36,316 bases of DNA from Bacteroidia bacterium (GCA_030426345.1 JAUHYU010000054.1:1-36316); one strand, 5' to 3'. Positions 1-9,328 are shown, counted from the first letter of the stretch. Numbers and translations are program-made. Notes: generated by a model from the sequence alone, not told the origin.

Positions 1-78
1 CCTAAAAACACTGCAGCCTTTCACCTCTTTTTACCCTAACAACCTTTCTCGCTAGACACCCTTTCCGTAAGTGGTTTG

Positions 79-108
79 CAAAGGTATGAATTAAAATCCT
101 CCTAACAA
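79..108 (-). promoter_or_regulatory. Bacteroidota-type promoter firing leftward out of the window
   Basis: On the minus strand a TTG (106-108) is separated by exactly 19 bases from TACCTTTG (79-86), matching the known Bacteroidota primary-sigma consensus (TTTG/TTG, 19-20 bp, TAnnTTTG). Transcription would start near position 72. No ATG-initiated frame follows within bases 1-72, so that stretch is either a 5' leader or the start of an RNA gene. The function of the downstream gene is unknown because it lies outside the window. Confidence 0.6.
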
Positions 109-125
109 GAAAATCCATGGAATTA

Positions 126-1403
126 TCACCCATTATTCTTAAAAATAGTCTGAGCCCGATTCGGACCTACTGAAACTATATTAATAGGCAATTGAAGTTC
201 CTCTTCCAAATAATCAATATATTCCAATAATTTAGATGGGAGAGATTTATATTCTGTGATTTTTGTAATATCGGTATTCCACCCTTTAAGTGTTTTATAA
301 ACAGGTGTGACGGCTTCATCACAAAGATCAAAAGGCATGGCATCTGTAAGTGAGCCATTCTTTAATTTATAATGCGTACAAACGTTGATTTCATCAAACG
401 AATCTAAGACATCTGCCTTCATCATTAATAACTGCGTGACACCATTAATCATAATTGCATATTTTAATGCAGGTAAATCCAACCAACCACATCTTCTGGG
501 ACGGCCTGTTGTTGCTCCAAATTCGTGCCCATCTTTCCTCAATTTATCTCCCACTTCATCATGTAATTCTGTAGGAAAAGGCCCTTCACCGACTCTGGTA
601 CAATAAGCCTTAAAAATTCCATGAACCTCTCCTATTTTTGAAGGAGCCAACCCCAATCCAGTGCATACTCCTGCGCAGGTTGTATTAGAACTAGTAACAT
701 ATGGGTAGCTCCCAAAATCTACATCTAGTAGAGACCCTTGCGCCCCTTCGGCCAAAACTGATTCTTGCGAGGCAAGTGATTGGTTAATTAGGTATTCCGC
801 ATCCACCAATTTAAATTTTTTCAAAAACTCCAGTGCTTCAAAGAACTCTATTTCTATAGAGCTGAGATCATATTCAAACTCATACAGATTCAGGAGCTTT
901 ATATGCTTTTCTTTTAGGCTTTGGTATTTATTTTTGAAATCTGTGGCAATGATATCTCCAACTCTCAAGCCGATCCTGGCTGTTTTGTCCTGATAGGTAG
1001 GACCAATTCCTTTCAAAGTAGATCCAATTTTTTCATCTCCTTTCGATTTTTCGTAAGCCGCATCCAGAAGACGATGCGTCGGAAGTATCAACTGTGCCCT
1101 TTTAGAAATAAATAGATTATAAAAGGGCTCGATTTGAAATTGCTTTAATGCATCAATTTCCTTTTTAAAAATAACAGGATCCAAAACTACCCCATTGCCT
1201 ATTATATTTTTAGTATGGTTGCGAAATATTCCCGAAGGCACCTGATGCAGAACATGCTTGATCTCATCAAACTCTAAAGTATGCCCTGCGTTGGGACCTC
1301 CCTGAAATCTAGCAACAACATCATATTTTGCTGCTAAATAGTCAACAATTTTCCCCTTACCTTCATCTCCCCATTGAAGGCCTAAAATTACATCAGATTT
1401 CAT
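126..1403 (-). CDS. purA: Adenylosuccinate synthetase (425 aa)
   Basis: Catalyses the first committed step from IMP to AMP: GTP-dependent joining of IMP and aspartate to adenylosuccinate, in the cytosol. The N-terminus carries the family P-loop WGDEGKGK (residues 11-18) with catalytic Asp13, followed by GGPNAGH with His41. GEGPFPTE and the TGRPRRCGW signature are also present, and the length is normal for the family. The start codon lies 4 bases beyond the stop of the upstream STAS gene on the same strand, so the two are almost certainly co-transcribed from the promoter at 1805-1834. The ppGpp enzyme gene spoT lies just upstream on the same strand. In other bacteria ppGpp inhibits PurA, so the linkage may be meaningful. 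The identification is secure. Confidence 0.98.
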   Translation of the reverse strand: MKSDVILGLQWGDEGKGKIVDYLAAKYDVVARFQGGPNAGHTLEFDEIKHVLHQVPSGIFRNHTKNIIGNGVVLDPVIFKKEIDALKQFQIEPFYNLFISKRAQLILPTHRLLDAAYEKSKGDEKIGSTLKGIGPTYQDKTARIGLRVGDIIATDFKNKYQSLKEKHIKLLNLYEFEYDLSSIEIEFFEALEFLKKFKLVDAEYLINQSLASQESVLAEGAQGSLLDVDFGSYPYVTSSNTTCAGVCTGLGLAPSKIGEVHGIFKAYCTRVGEGPFPTELHDEVGDKLRKDGHEFGATTGRPRRCGWLDLPALKYAIMINGVTQLLMMKADVLDSFDEINVCTHYKLKNGSLTDAMPFDLCDEAVTPVYKTLKGWNTDITKITEYKSLPSKLLEYIDYLEEELQLPINIVSVGPNRAQTIFKNNG

Positions 1404-1407
1404 TATT

Positions 1408-1752
1408 TTATGATTTTACGAGTTCCCTAAAGGCGAGATCCAAATTTGATACTATAGTAAATATGGAATTCAGCTTTGTAATTATCAGTAGTTTTTCTAC
1501 TGACTCTGAAGGCTTTACCAGCACTACATCCCCTCCCTTGTTTTTGAATTTAGTGAGCATGGTGATTAAGACCCCAATCCCACTACTATTGATATACCGC
1601 ACATTTTCCAATTCAACAGCACCAAAAACAACATTATCATTGATCGCGTCATTTACAATAGAAATCAATTCAGGGCCATGATTTTCACCAATCAAGTCCC
1701 CTGAGAGCTTCAGTACAAGTACATTATTTCTTATTTCGTGGCTGTATTCCAT
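1408..1752 (-). CDS. STAS-domain protein, anti-sigma factor antagonist type (114 aa)
   Basis: A single-domain STAS protein of the SpoIIAA/RsbV type. The family works by binding anti-sigma or switch kinases and is switched off by phosphorylation of a serine. The expected core is visible: an N-terminal beta strand with LKLSGDLIGENHGPEL (about residues 14-29) and the phospho-acceptor loop YINSSGIGVL, with Ser56/Ser57 as the likely phosphorylated residues. No partner serine kinase (RsbW type) is encoded in the window, so the pathway is unknown. It is the first gene of a two-gene unit with purA (4-base gap) and has a good promoter 53 bases upstream of its start codon. The family call is firm, the biological role is not. 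Confidence 0.85.
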   Translation of the reverse strand: MEYSHEIRNNVLVLKLSGDLIGENHGPELISIVNDAINDNVVFGAVELENVRYINSSGIGVLITMLTKFKNKGGDVVLVKPSESVEKLLIITKLNSIFTIVSNLDLAFRELVKS

Positions 1753-1804
1753 TTATTCTTAGATATGCGAATCATAATTAAAAACGCCCGCTAAAAATGA
1801 CCCA

Positions 1805-1834
1805 CAAAGGTATGAATTGGATTGTTTTTTCAAA
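1805..1834 (-). promoter_or_regulatory. Promoter of the STAS-purA unit
   Basis: Minus-strand TTTG (1831-1834), an 18-base spacer and TACCTTTG (1805-1812) fit the Bacteroidota promoter consensus. The predicted start site near 1798 gives a leader of about 45 bases before the STAS gene. It lies in the 115-base gap after spoT, so STAS-purA can be expressed independently of spoT. Confidence 0.65.
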
Positions 1835-1867
1835 ACAATAAGTATCTTCAATTATGATTTCAACAAC

Positions 1868-4078
1868 TCAACTCACATCAAAACGTGCCACCTCTTCTAC
1901 CCCCTCAATATTTTCTAATTTTTTGGTCAAAGTTGCAAGATGCTTTGTGTCGTTTACATATAGCTGAATACTGCCATCAAAAATTCCATTATCGCTTTCT
2001 ATGGAAATTGACCTCATATTTACTTTCAATTCGTTGGAAATGATTCTAGTCACATCATTCATCATCCCGACCCTATCCGTCCCTTTAATTTTCAAACCGG
2101 TCAAAAAAGACACCTCTGTTTGTGAAGTCCATTTTGCCTTGACCACGCGATTGCCATGTCTCGATAATAACTCCGTGGCATTAGGGCAATTAATCCTATG
2201 GATTTTCAACCCTTCGTGAGTAGCAACGAAACCAAAAACAGCATCTCCAGGTATGGGATTACAACATGGAGCCAAAGAATATGGCACAATATCCATGTCT
2301 TCGCCAATCAATAGTTGATCTCTTTTTTCTCCAGTTGCTGTTTTAATTTTCCTTTGAAATGATTCAATGTCTGAGACATTTTGAGAGGCTTGCTTTCGTG
2401 GTTTGTCTTCAAAGTTTTTTATTTTCTTGATCTCTTTTGGATCTATCTTTCCTTTTCCAACTAAATAGTAAAAATCAAGTGCAGATTTCAAATTGAAATA
2501 ACCTAACAACTTATCCATTATTTCACTATTCATCTCGAGCTTTGCCTGCTTTAGTTTTCGCAAGACAATCTCTTTACCATCTAGCGCTGCACTTTTCTTT
2601 TGCTCCTTTAACTCATCCTTGATTCTGGTAAGGGCTTTGGAAGTAATTACAAAGCTGAGCCAGCCTTCATTCGGCCGCTGCTTATTAGATGTTAAAATCT
2701 CCACTTGATCCCCCGTCTTTAATTTGTAATTAATAGGTACAAGTTTTTGGTTGACCTTGGCACCAATACATTTGGCACCAACTTCAGAATGAATCTCAAA
2801 AGCAAAATCTAATGCTGTGGCATCACCTGGTAATTTTTTCAATTCGCCCTTTGGGGTAAATACGAAAATCTCCTCATTAAAAAGACTATGTTTAAAATCA
2901 TCAACAAATTCTATAGCTGAAGCATTCTCCCTCTCCAAAATCTCTCTAACTCTTCCAATCCATGCCTCGAGACCCGATTCAGACGAATTTTCATTTTCCT
3001 TATATTTCCAATGGGCGGCATATCCCTTTTCTGCAATCTCGTCCATTCGCTTATTACGTATCTGCACCTCCACCCATGTCCCTGTTTTGCTCATTACAGT
3101 AGTGTGCAATGATTCATATCCATTGGATTTTGGCGTACTTATCCAATCGCGCAATCTATCAGGATTCGGCTGGTAATAATCTGTCACTATACTGTAGACC
3201 TGCCAACAACCTGCTTTTTCCAATTCAGGAGGTAAATCCAAAATAATACGTATGGCAAACAAGTCATATACCTTTTCAAAGGGAATTTCTTGCTTGGTCA
3301 TCTTATTCCATATAGAATAAATGGATTTTGGGCGACCCTTAATGTTAAATTTGAAATTATGCTTGTTCAACTCCTTTTGGATAGGGCTAATAAAATTACG
3401 CACGAACCTATCACGAGGTGCCTTGGTGGCGTTTATTTTACGTACAATCTCAATATACTTTTCCGGCTCTCTATATTTTAGGAACAAGTCTTCCAATTCA
3501 GATTTTATGGCATACAACCCCAAACGATGCGCCAAAGGTGCATACAGATATATGGTTTCAGAGGAAACTTTAAGCTGCTTATTCTTAGGCATACTATCCA
3601 AAGTCCTCATATTATGGAGACGATCAGCTAGCTTAACCAAGATCACTCGTACATCATCAGACAGGGTAAGCAACATTTTTCGAAAATTCTCTGCCTGTTG
3701 CGATGTTCCATAGTCAAAGACGCCTGATATCTTCGTCAACCCATCGATAATGCGCGCAATTTTTTTACCAAATGGCCTTTCTATATCTTCTATTTCCATC
3801 TCTGTATCCTCCACCACATCATGCAGCAATGCGGCAATGATAGACGTAGTACCAAGACCGATTTCCTCCACACATATCTGTGCTACAGCAAGTGGATGAA
3901 AAATATATGGCTCCCCAGATCTTCGGCGCATATTTTTATGTGCTTCTTGCGACATATTAAAAGCTCTTTTGATGAGCTTTGCATCATCTCCTTGCAAAAA
4001 TGGTTTTGCGTGCCGAAGCAACTTTCGGTATTGTCTGAGTATTTCCTTCTTCTCCTGTTCTATCTCAATTTCTGTCAT
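1868..4078 (-). CDS. spoT: Bifunctional (p)ppGpp synthetase/hydrolase, RelA/SpoT family (736 aa)
   Basis: Makes and degrades the stringent-response alarmone (p)ppGpp. All domains of a long RSH enzyme are present in order. The HD hydrolase has an intact metal motif (His61 in FHPL, His86-Asp87 in LLHDVVED). The synthetase domain spans roughly 230-370 and contains GRPKSIYSIW, YDLFAIRII and STPKSNGYESLHTTV. A TGS domain lies near 400-465 (VFTPKGELKKLPGDAT). A zinc-finger-like segment contains LAPCCNPIPGD and INCPNA, and a C-terminal ACT domain starts near 660. Because the HD motif is complete, it should be a true bifunctional SpoT/Rel rather than a synthetase-only RelA. It is transcribed away from tRNA-Leu, and no clear promoter motif is seen in front of it. 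STAS and purA follow on the same strand. Confidence 0.96.
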   Translation of the reverse strand: MTEIEIEQEKKEILRQYRKLLRHAKPFLQGDDAKLIKRAFNMSQEAHKNMRRRSGEPYIFHPLAVAQICVEEIGLGTTSIIAALLHDVVEDTEMEIEDIERPFGKKIARIIDGLTKISGVFDYGTSQQAENFRKMLLTLSDDVRVILVKLADRLHNMRTLDSMPKNKQLKVSSETIYLYAPLAHRLGLYAIKSELEDLFLKYREPEKYIEIVRKINATKAPRDRFVRNFISPIQKELNKHNFKFNIKGRPKSIYSIWNKMTKQEIPFEKVYDLFAIRIILDLPPELEKAGCWQVYSIVTDYYQPNPDRLRDWISTPKSNGYESLHTTVMSKTGTWVEVQIRNKRMDEIAEKGYAAHWKYKENENSSESGLEAWIGRVREILERENASAIEFVDDFKHSLFNEEIFVFTPKGELKKLPGDATALDFAFEIHSEVGAKCIGAKVNQKLVPINYKLKTGDQVEILTSNKQRPNEGWLSFVITSKALTRIKDELKEQKKSAALDGKEIVLRKLKQAKLEMNSEIMDKLLGYFNLKSALDFYYLVGKGKIDPKEIKKIKNFEDKPRKQASQNVSDIESFQRKIKTATGEKRDQLLIGEDMDIVPYSLAPCCNPIPGDAVFGFVATHEGLKIHRINCPNATELLSRHGNRVVKAKWTSQTEVSFLTGLKIKGTDRVGMMNDVTRIISNELKVNMRSISIESDNGIFDGSIQLYVNDTKHLATLTKKLENIEGVEEVARFDVS

Positions 4079-4128
4079 AAAATAAAAATATCAGCTAGCT
4101 TTTCAGCATTAAAAAAATCTTTAATCAA

Positions 4129-4158
4129 TTGAAAATATAAATATTTATTATACTTTTG
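4129..4158 (+). promoter_or_regulatory. Promoter of tRNA-Leu
   Basis: TTG (4129-4131), a 19-base spacer and TACTTTTG (4151-4158) match the Bacteroidota consensus very well. The predicted start site is near 4165, about 13 bases before the mature 5' end of the tRNA. Confidence 0.75.
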
Positions 4159-4177
4159 CATTCCATTTTCAATCACC

Positions 4178-4259
4178 GCGGATGTGGCGAAATTGGTAGA
4201 CGCACTAGACTTAGGATCTAGCGCCGCGAGGCATGGGGGTTCGAGTCCCTCCATCCGCA
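4178..4259 (+). tRNA. tRNA-Leu, anticodon UAG
   Basis: An acceptor stem GCGGATG pairs with CATCCGC, followed by the discriminator A. The D arm has TGGCGAAATTGGTAGACGC, the anticodon loop CTTAGGA gives anticodon TAG, and a long class-II variable arm and the T loop GGTTCGAGTCC are present. The length is about 82 bases, as expected for a leucine tRNA. CCA is not encoded. The reverse strand is open across the gene and gives a spurious ORF. Confidence 0.96.
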
Positions 4260-4267
4260 CTAAATTC

Positions 4268-4310
4268 AAACCCTCAATGGCGTTCATCAATAAACGAAAT
4301 TGAGGGTTTT
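4268..4310 (+). terminator. Intrinsic terminator after tRNA-Leu
   Basis: AAACCCTCAAT pairs with ATTGAGGGTTT over 11 bp around a 20-base loop and is followed by T-rich sequence. It lies 8 bases after the tRNA and 34 bases before trigger factor, so the tRNA is largely insulated from tig. Confidence 0.75.
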
Positions 4311-4343
4311 TATCTTTATTTACACATTTAAACATAATTCGTC

Positions 4344-5669
4344 TTGGACATTCAATTAGAGAAAAATTCAAGCACAGAGGCTTTAATTAAAATTAAATTA
4401 AAGGAAACTGATTACCAATCAAAACTTAAAGAAAAACTTAAATCTTACAGCAAGCAAGCTAGCATCAAAGGATTTAGGCCTGGCAAAGTTCCGATAAGCC
4501 TTATTGAAAAAATGTATGGTAAATCCATCAAAGTTGAAGAAATCAATAAGATTTTGGTTGATTCATTGAAGGAGTATATCCAAAAGAATGATATCAAGAT
4601 CATTGGTGATCCCTTACCAAACTACGACAAAGCCAATGAAATAGATTGGGATACGCAAAATGAATTTGACTTTGAATACCAAGTTGGGTTGATCGAGGAA
4701 TTTGAGTGCAATCTGGACGTTAAGATTGACAAGTACCAGATTGAAGTTGAGAAAAAGGTATTGGATGAGGCCATTGATGAATTAAAGCGGCAATATGGAA
4801 AAATGACCAACCCTGAGGTAAGCGAGGCTGGCGATTCTGTATTCGGTACTCTTTCCCAAGCTTCCTCTGAATTTTCAAAAGACAGTTTGGTGGAAATAGA
4901 TAAGGTTTCTGATACACTGAAAAAATCATTCATTGGAGTCAAAAAAGATGATGTAATCAAGGTTAATATCCAGAATCTCTTTGTCGACGAAAAAACCTTG
5001 GAAGAAGTAACAGGACTTACAGGAGAAGAAGCAAAGGCACTCGAAGGAGAATTTGAGTTTGCTGTAAAAAACGTAAACCGGGTTGAGCCAGCAGATTTGA
5101 ATCAGGAGTTTTATGATAAGGTATTTGGAGAAGGGAAAGTAACTTCAGAAGAAGAATTCCTTAAAGAATATACAAAGATTTATGAAGAAAATTATGACCG
5201 GGAAAGTGAATACTTGCTCGCTCATCAACTACAAGATAAAATTCTGGGAGAAACCAAATTGAATGTAGCAGAAGATTTTTATAAAAAATGGATTTTGGCT
5301 ACTAATGAAGGGATTAAAGCAGAAGATGTCGAAAAAGATTTTGAACATTATGTTCGCGATTTGAAATGGACATTGATAAAAAATAAAATAGCTGAAGACA
5401 GTGATATAAAGGTGGAATACGCTGATACTGTGGCATATACCAAAAAAATGTTTCAAGCACAATTTGGTGGAATGCAACTAAATGATGAAATGGAAAAAAA
5501 CATGGAAGTCATGGCCAATAACTATCTTCAGCAAAATGATGGGGAAAACTACATGAATGTTTTTAGCCAACTGAGGACAGAGAAAATAATGGATGTATTA
5601 AAAGAAAAGGCCAATATTTCCATGAAAAAAGTTAGTAGGGAAGAATTTGACAAACAGGCTAAAAAATAA
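4344..5669 (+). CDS. tig: Trigger factor, ribosome-associated chaperone (441 aa)
   Basis: Binds near the ribosomal exit tunnel and folds nascent chains. The N-terminal ribosome-binding signature GFRPGKVP sits at residues 43-50. A degenerate FKBP-like segment (about 155-240) and a long helical C-terminal arm follow. Length and domain order fit Bacteroidota trigger factors, whose FKBP domain is diverged. The start must be TTG at 4344: a TAA stop lies in frame at 4335, only TTC and GTC come between, and the next ATG is past the ribosome-binding motif. No convincing promoter was found between the tRNA terminator and this start. A terminator follows the gene, then clpP and clpX, the common tig-clpP-clpX order. 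Confidence 0.95.
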   Translation: MDIQLEKNSSTEALIKIKLKETDYQSKLKEKLKSYSKQASIKGFRPGKVPISLIEKMYGKSIKVEEINKILVDSLKEYIQKNDIKIIGDPLPNYDKANEIDWDTQNEFDFEYQVGLIEEFECNLDVKIDKYQIEVEKKVLDEAIDELKRQYGKMTNPEVSEAGDSVFGTLSQASSEFSKDSLVEIDKVSDTLKKSFIGVKKDDVIKVNIQNLFVDEKTLEEVTGLTGEEAKALEGEFEFAVKNVNRVEPADLNQEFYDKVFGEGKVTSEEEFLKEYTKIYEENYDRESEYLLAHQLQDKILGETKLNVAEDFYKKWILATNEGIKAEDVEKDFEHYVRDLKWTLIKNKIAEDSDIKVEYADTVAYTKKMFQAQFGGMQLNDEMEKNMEVMANNYLQQNDGENYMNVFSQLRTEKIMDVLKEKANISMKKVSREEFDKQAKK

Positions 5670-5694
5670 AATTCCTTATATTGTCACACAAACT

Positions 5695-5724
5695 AAAGTC
5701 CTTTTAACAAAGGGCTTTTTTTTT
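5695..5724 (+). terminator. Intrinsic terminator after tig
   Basis: AAAGTCCTTT pairs with AAAGGGCTTT (10 bp, one G-U) around the loop TAAC, followed directly by a run of T. It separates tig from clpP. Confidence 0.85.
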
Positions 5725-5739
5725 ATTTTTGTAAATTTG
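5724..5739 (+). promoter_or_regulatory. Probable clpPX promoter (-7 elements only)
   Basis: Two overlapping matches to TAnnTTTG occur just after the tig terminator: TATTTTTG (5724-5731) and TAAATTTG (5732-5739). The second is 20 bases before the clpP start codon. Neither has a clear TTG at the -33 position, so the call is tentative. Confidence 0.4.
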
Positions 5740-5759
5740 TAACTGAAAACAATAAACCT

Positions 5760-6440
5760 ATGATAAATAAGGACTTAAGTAAAGACGAGTTTAGGAAATA
5801 TGCCGTAAAAGGCCAAGGACTCAATGGAAACACGGTTGATAGTTATATCCAAGGTGTTGAAAATATGACAAGATCGGTCATAGAAGAAAGACCTACACGA
5901 TTCGCTGAAATAGATGTTTTTTCTAGACTTATTATGGATCGCATTATTTTCTTGGGTATGGGCGTGGATGACAATATTGCCAACATCATCACTGCACAGC
6001 TTTTATTCTTGCAGTCAACAGACGCCAAGAAAGACATTCAGCTTTATGTAAATAGCCCTGGCGGGTCCGTTTATGCAGGACTAGGGATATATGACACCAT
6101 GCAATACGTCTCACCAGACATTGCCACTATATGTACAGGCTTGGCTGCTTCTATGGCCGCTGTATTGCTTTCGGGGGGTGAAAGTGGCAAGCGATCGGCC
6201 TTGCCTCATTCCAGGATAATGATCCACCAACCAATGAGCGGTATGCAAGGACAGGCATCTGACATGGAAATATCATTGAAACAAACCCTATCTGTAAAAA
6301 AAGATTTATATAATATTCTTGCCAAGCATTCAGGCCAAAAATATGATCAAATCGAAAAAGATTCTGATCGAGATTTTTGGATGATTGCCGCTGAAGCAAA
6401 AAAATACGGGTTGATAGACGAAGTTTTAGGTAACAAATAG
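5760..6440 (+). CDS. clpP: ATP-dependent Clp protease proteolytic subunit (226 aa)
   Basis: The barrel-shaped serine peptidase that degrades substrates unfolded by ClpX. The catalytic triad is complete: Ser131 in [11 protein letters not shown], His156 in RIMIHQPM and Asp205 in DSDRDFW. The oxyanion-side motif NSPGGSV is at about 98-104. The N-terminal extension before the conserved core (about 45 residues) is longer than the short propeptide of E. coli ClpP, which appears usual for Bacteroidota. It ends 7 bases before clpX, so the two are co-transcribed. Confidence 0.97.
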   Translation: MINKDLSKDEFRKYAVKGQGLNGNTVDSYIQGVENMTRSVIEERPTRFAEIDVFSRLIMDRIIFLGMGVDDNIANIITAQLLFLQSTDAKKDIQLYVNSPGGSVYAGLGIYDTMQYVSPDIATICTGLAASMAAVLLSGGESGKRSALPHSRIMIHQPMSGMQGQASDMEISLKQTLSVKKDLYNILAKHSGQKYDQIEKDSDRDFWMIAAEAKKYGLIDEVLGNK

Positions 6441-6447
6441 TAATAAT

Positions 6448-7683
6448 ATGACACAGGTTACTTGTTCTTTTTGTGGGCGGAAGAAGAAAGATGTTGATTT
6501 GATGGTATCTGGTATACATGCCCATATCTGCAACTACTGCATAGATCAGGCATTTCAAATTTTCCAGGAGGAAAAGAAAACCAAAGATACCGAGGACAAA
6601 CCGAGCTTTAGCCTAGTAAAGCCAATAGAAATGAAAAAATATCTCGATCAATATGTAGTTGGTCAGGATGAAGCAAAAAAAGTCATTTCTGTAGCTGTGT
6701 ACAATCACTATAAAAGGTTGATGCAAAAGCAGAATCTTGACGATGATATTGTAATTGAAAAATCAAATATCGTAATGGTAGGCGAAACTGGCACTGGCAA
6801 AACCTACCTAGCCAGAACCCTCGCAAATATGCTACAGGTTCCGTTCTGTATTGCTGATGCTACGGTACTCACAGAAGCAGGGTACGTGGGTGAAGATGTG
6901 GAAAGTATCCTCACTCGGCTTTTGCAGTCAGCAAATTATGAAGTTGAAGCTGCAGAGCGAGGTATTGTGTATATTGATGAAATTGATAAAATATCCAGAA
7001 AGTCGGACAATCCCTCCATCACAAGGGATGTTAGTGGAGAAGGGGTGCAACAAGCTTTATTAAAATTATTAGAAGGAACTTCTGTAAATGTGCCCCCTCA
7101 AGGAGGCAGAAAGCACCCAGACCAAAAGATGATCTCATTAAATACGCAGAATATTTTATTCATCTGTGGCGGGGCATTTGATGGAATTCGACGCATTATT
7201 GAATCTAGGTTAAACACTACTCCACTTGGGTTTACCTCCAATGATGCAAGTGAAAATAGGCACGATATAGATGAAGAAAGTGTCCTCAGCCATGTCAATG
7301 CCCAAGATTTGAAAAGTTACGGATTGATTCCAGAGTTGATTGGTCGCTTGCCTGTACTCACATATCTGGATCCTCTAAACAAGGAAACACTGATAAAAAT
7401 ATTGACTCAGCCGAAAAATGCGATAACCAAACAATACGCCAAGCTCTTCCAGATGGAAGATATTCAGATAGAATTTAAAAAATCTGCCTTGGAGTATATA
7501 GTGGATAAGGCCATGGAATACAAACTTGGGGCTCGAGGCCTTCGTTCAATTTGTGAAGCAATTATCAACGATGCCATGTTTGAACTACCTTCAGACAAAA
7601 ATGCAAAAGAACTTATTATCACGAGGGAATACGCTATTGAAAAATTGGAAAAATCCAGAGTAAAGAAACTCAAAGTAGCATGA
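6448..7683 (+). CDS. clpX: ATP-dependent unfoldase subunit of Clp protease (411 aa)
   Basis: AAA+ unfoldase that recognises substrates and threads them into ClpP. The N-terminal zinc-binding domain has Cys6, Cys9, Cys28 and Cys31. Walker A is GETGTGKT (112-119), the pore loop GYVGED is at 145-150, and Walker B is GIVYIDEID ending at residue 180. The ClpP-docking IGF loop appears as LGF in [10 protein letters not shown], and sensor 2 is GARGLRS. It sits 7 bases after clpP and is closed by a strong hairpin terminator. Confidence 0.98.
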   Translation: MTQVTCSFCGRKKKDVDLMVSGIHAHICNYCIDQAFQIFQEEKKTKDTEDKPSFSLVKPIEMKKYLDQYVVGQDEAKKVISVAVYNHYKRLMQKQNLDDDIVIEKSNIVMVGETGTGKTYLARTLANMLQVPFCIADATVLTEAGYVGEDVESILTRLLQSANYEVEAAERGIVYIDEIDKISRKSDNPSITRDVSGEGVQQALLKLLEGTSVNVPPQGGRKHPDQKMISLNTQNILFICGGAFDGIRRIIESRLNTTPLGFTSNDASENRHDIDEESVLSHVNAQDLKSYGLIPELIGRLPVLTYLDPLNKETLIKILTQPKNAITKQYAKLFQMEDIQIEFKKSALEYIVDKAMEYKLGARGLRSICEAIINDAMFELPSDKNAKELIITREYAIEKLEKSRVKKLKVA

Positions 7684-7696
7684 TAATGTAGACATA

Positions 7697-7739
7697 TTAA
7701 CAAAGAAAAAGGCCCGTAACGGGCCTTTTTCTTTGTTAA
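7697..7739. terminator. Bidirectional terminator between clpX and the convergent 500-aa gene
   Basis: A perfect palindrome: TTAACAAAGAAAAAGGCCCG, loop TAA, then its complement. The GC-rich core has A-runs on one side and T-runs on the other, so it can end transcription from either strand. Confidence 0.9.
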
Positions 7740-7759
7740 GTTTATTTTATACAAACCCT

Positions 7760-9262
7760 TCAATTATTCCCAGATTCATGGATTTTCAATAGTTTTAATA
7801 CCATTTCCCAGAGATGCTCATATGGTATGATTTCCATCTCGACATAGGCCGTACTCACTATTTTATGTTGGCTTAACTTTTTTAGCAAGTACCTAGATTT
7901 AAACTGCACTTTTTTCAGATCCAACTCGCACTCTACCACGATATTTAACAGCTTATATATCGTTCTTGACCGGTAACTAAAATTTTCCTTAAAGTGATTG
8001 GCCATATACCGTTTCAATTCATCCCTTCGTTTTACCAATTCATCCATATTTCGCTGTTCCAGATAGTAGATGAATTGTAAAATGATTACAGCAACATTAA
8101 AGCCCTCCTTATCTTTATGGTATTCAGGAATCTCTACCAGAACCTCTGGATAATTAACATTAACAAAATCACCGGCTTGTGCCAACATAAGATACATACG
8201 AAATAAATCCCATTTATCCCTTTCCTCAGTCACTAGTTGATCAAAGGCCTTATTGCTAAAAACCCTGTCCAATATTTTCTGTGCATGATCATATTCCTCT
8301 TGATACATCCTCGAAAGAAAGTATGTTTCATATAAAAAGAACCACTCCGACAAAGACTCATTAAAGCTTACCGCATTGTTCTCAATGTAGTGAATACATT
8401 TTTCGAATTCCCAAGATTGAAAATAGGATCGCACCATTGACAATATCACTTGTTTTTTGTCCAGTCGATATTTGTTCAGTACAATTCCATCATACTTGTT
8501 GGCTTCAATCTCTTTTAGCATTGGTATAATGTTTTTGAAATCCCCTATAAGTTCTTTGTATAGCAATTTCAGCTGATATGAATACTCAAAAACATTAAAT
8601 GACTTTGTCTCTTTCCACAATCTCTCAAGCGTCAATATGCTTTCCTCTGTTTTGCTTAGGTTCTTTTTTCGGGAATTGACGGATTTTACTACCATCATTT
8701 TGATATAATAATATTGCTCGCGGGCCTCCTCCTCTTTCGCATACAACGCTCTTGATTTATGCAATCTACGTACCACATCATCAAATAAATGAGGCTGATG
8801 GTTTTCACTATATACTTTAACCAAGTCTTCCAAACAACTGATCTTGTGTTTGGTAAACTCACACCTCTCAGCAACAGTAAGCGCTTTTAAAACCAGACTC
8901 TTGGCAATTTTGTCTTCTCCCGAAAACAAAAGCATTTTTGCCTGATGCAATTGCTGGATGCATTCCTGTTCAAATTGATTGGAGAACTTCTGATTATTCT
9001 CTGTGAAATCGAGAAAAAAAACATGGTTCAGCAGCTTTTGCTTTAACCTTGATTTCAACATTCGAAACCGATCATCATCACTGGGTGCACTATATATTAA
9101 ATCGGCCGCTTCATCGTCTGTGCTTACTGTCCCTTTTTTTATGTGTCGGAAAAAAATATTCTCTTTACTGGAACTCTCAGAAATGTTTTTAAGGTCCAGC
9201 AATGGATATTGTCGCTGTTTATGTTTGGAGATTATTTTGACAAGTCTCTTTAAATCCTCCAT
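7760..9262 (-). CDS. Uncharacterised helical protein (500 aa)
   Basis: I do not recognise a characterised family. The protein has no signal peptide or membrane segment and is rich in Leu, Lys, Glu, Phe and Tyr, with regularly spaced helix-like blocks (for example around 100-130, 150-250 and 320-440). This would fit a TPR-like helical solenoid, although no canonical TPR motif can be read with confidence. It begins MEDLKRLVKI and its last codons overlap a weak copy of the dispersed CATGGATTTT motif (7777-7786). It stands alone, convergent with clpX and sharing its terminator. A CAAAACTA (9321-9328; TAGTTTTG on the coding strand) upstream could be its -7 element. Confidence 0.7.
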   Translation of the reverse strand: MEDLKRLVKIISKHKQRQYPLLDLKNISESSSKENIFFRHIKKGTVSTDDEAADLIYSAPSDDDRFRMLKSRLKQKLLNHVFFLDFTENNQKFSNQFEQECIQQLHQAKMLLFSGEDKIAKSLVLKALTVAERCEFTKHKISCLEDLVKVYSENHQPHLFDDVVRRLHKSRALYAKEEEAREQYYYIKMMVVKSVNSRKKNLSKTEESILTLERLWKETKSFNVFEYSYQLKLLYKELIGDFKNIIPMLKEIEANKYDGIVLNKYRLDKKQVILSMVRSYFQSWEFEKCIHYIENNAVSFNESLSEWFFLYETYFLSRMYQEEYDHAQKILDRVFSNKAFDQLVTEERDKWDLFRMYLMLAQAGDFVNVNYPEVLVEIPEYHKDKEGFNVAVIILQFIYYLEQRNMDELVKRRDELKRYMANHFKENFSYRSRTIYKLLNIVVECELDLKKVQFKSRYLLKKLSQHKIVSTAYVEMEIIPYEHLWEMVLKLLKIHESGNN

Positions 9263-9320
9263 AAGATGTAGTAGTTAATTCCATATTTTGGCAGAAAACC
9301 AATATGATATTAACTAACTT

Positions 9321-9328
9321 CAAAACTA
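9321..9328 (-). promoter_or_regulatory. Possible promoter of the 500-aa gene
   Basis: TAGTTTTG on the minus strand matches the Bacteroidota -7 element TAnnTTTG, about 60 bases before the start codon. No TTG is seen at the usual distance upstream. Confidence 0.35.

Noticed and set aside
4075-4371. 98-codon minus-strand ORF over tRNA-Leu
   Set aside because: It is the antisense of the tRNA and its terminator; the LEPPCLAALDPKSSASTN stretch is a typical tRNA shadow.
7770-7795. Possible CATGG element at the end of the 500-aa gene
   Set aside because: Only the CATGGATTTT core matches and the outer block is absent; may be chance in AT-rich coding sequence.
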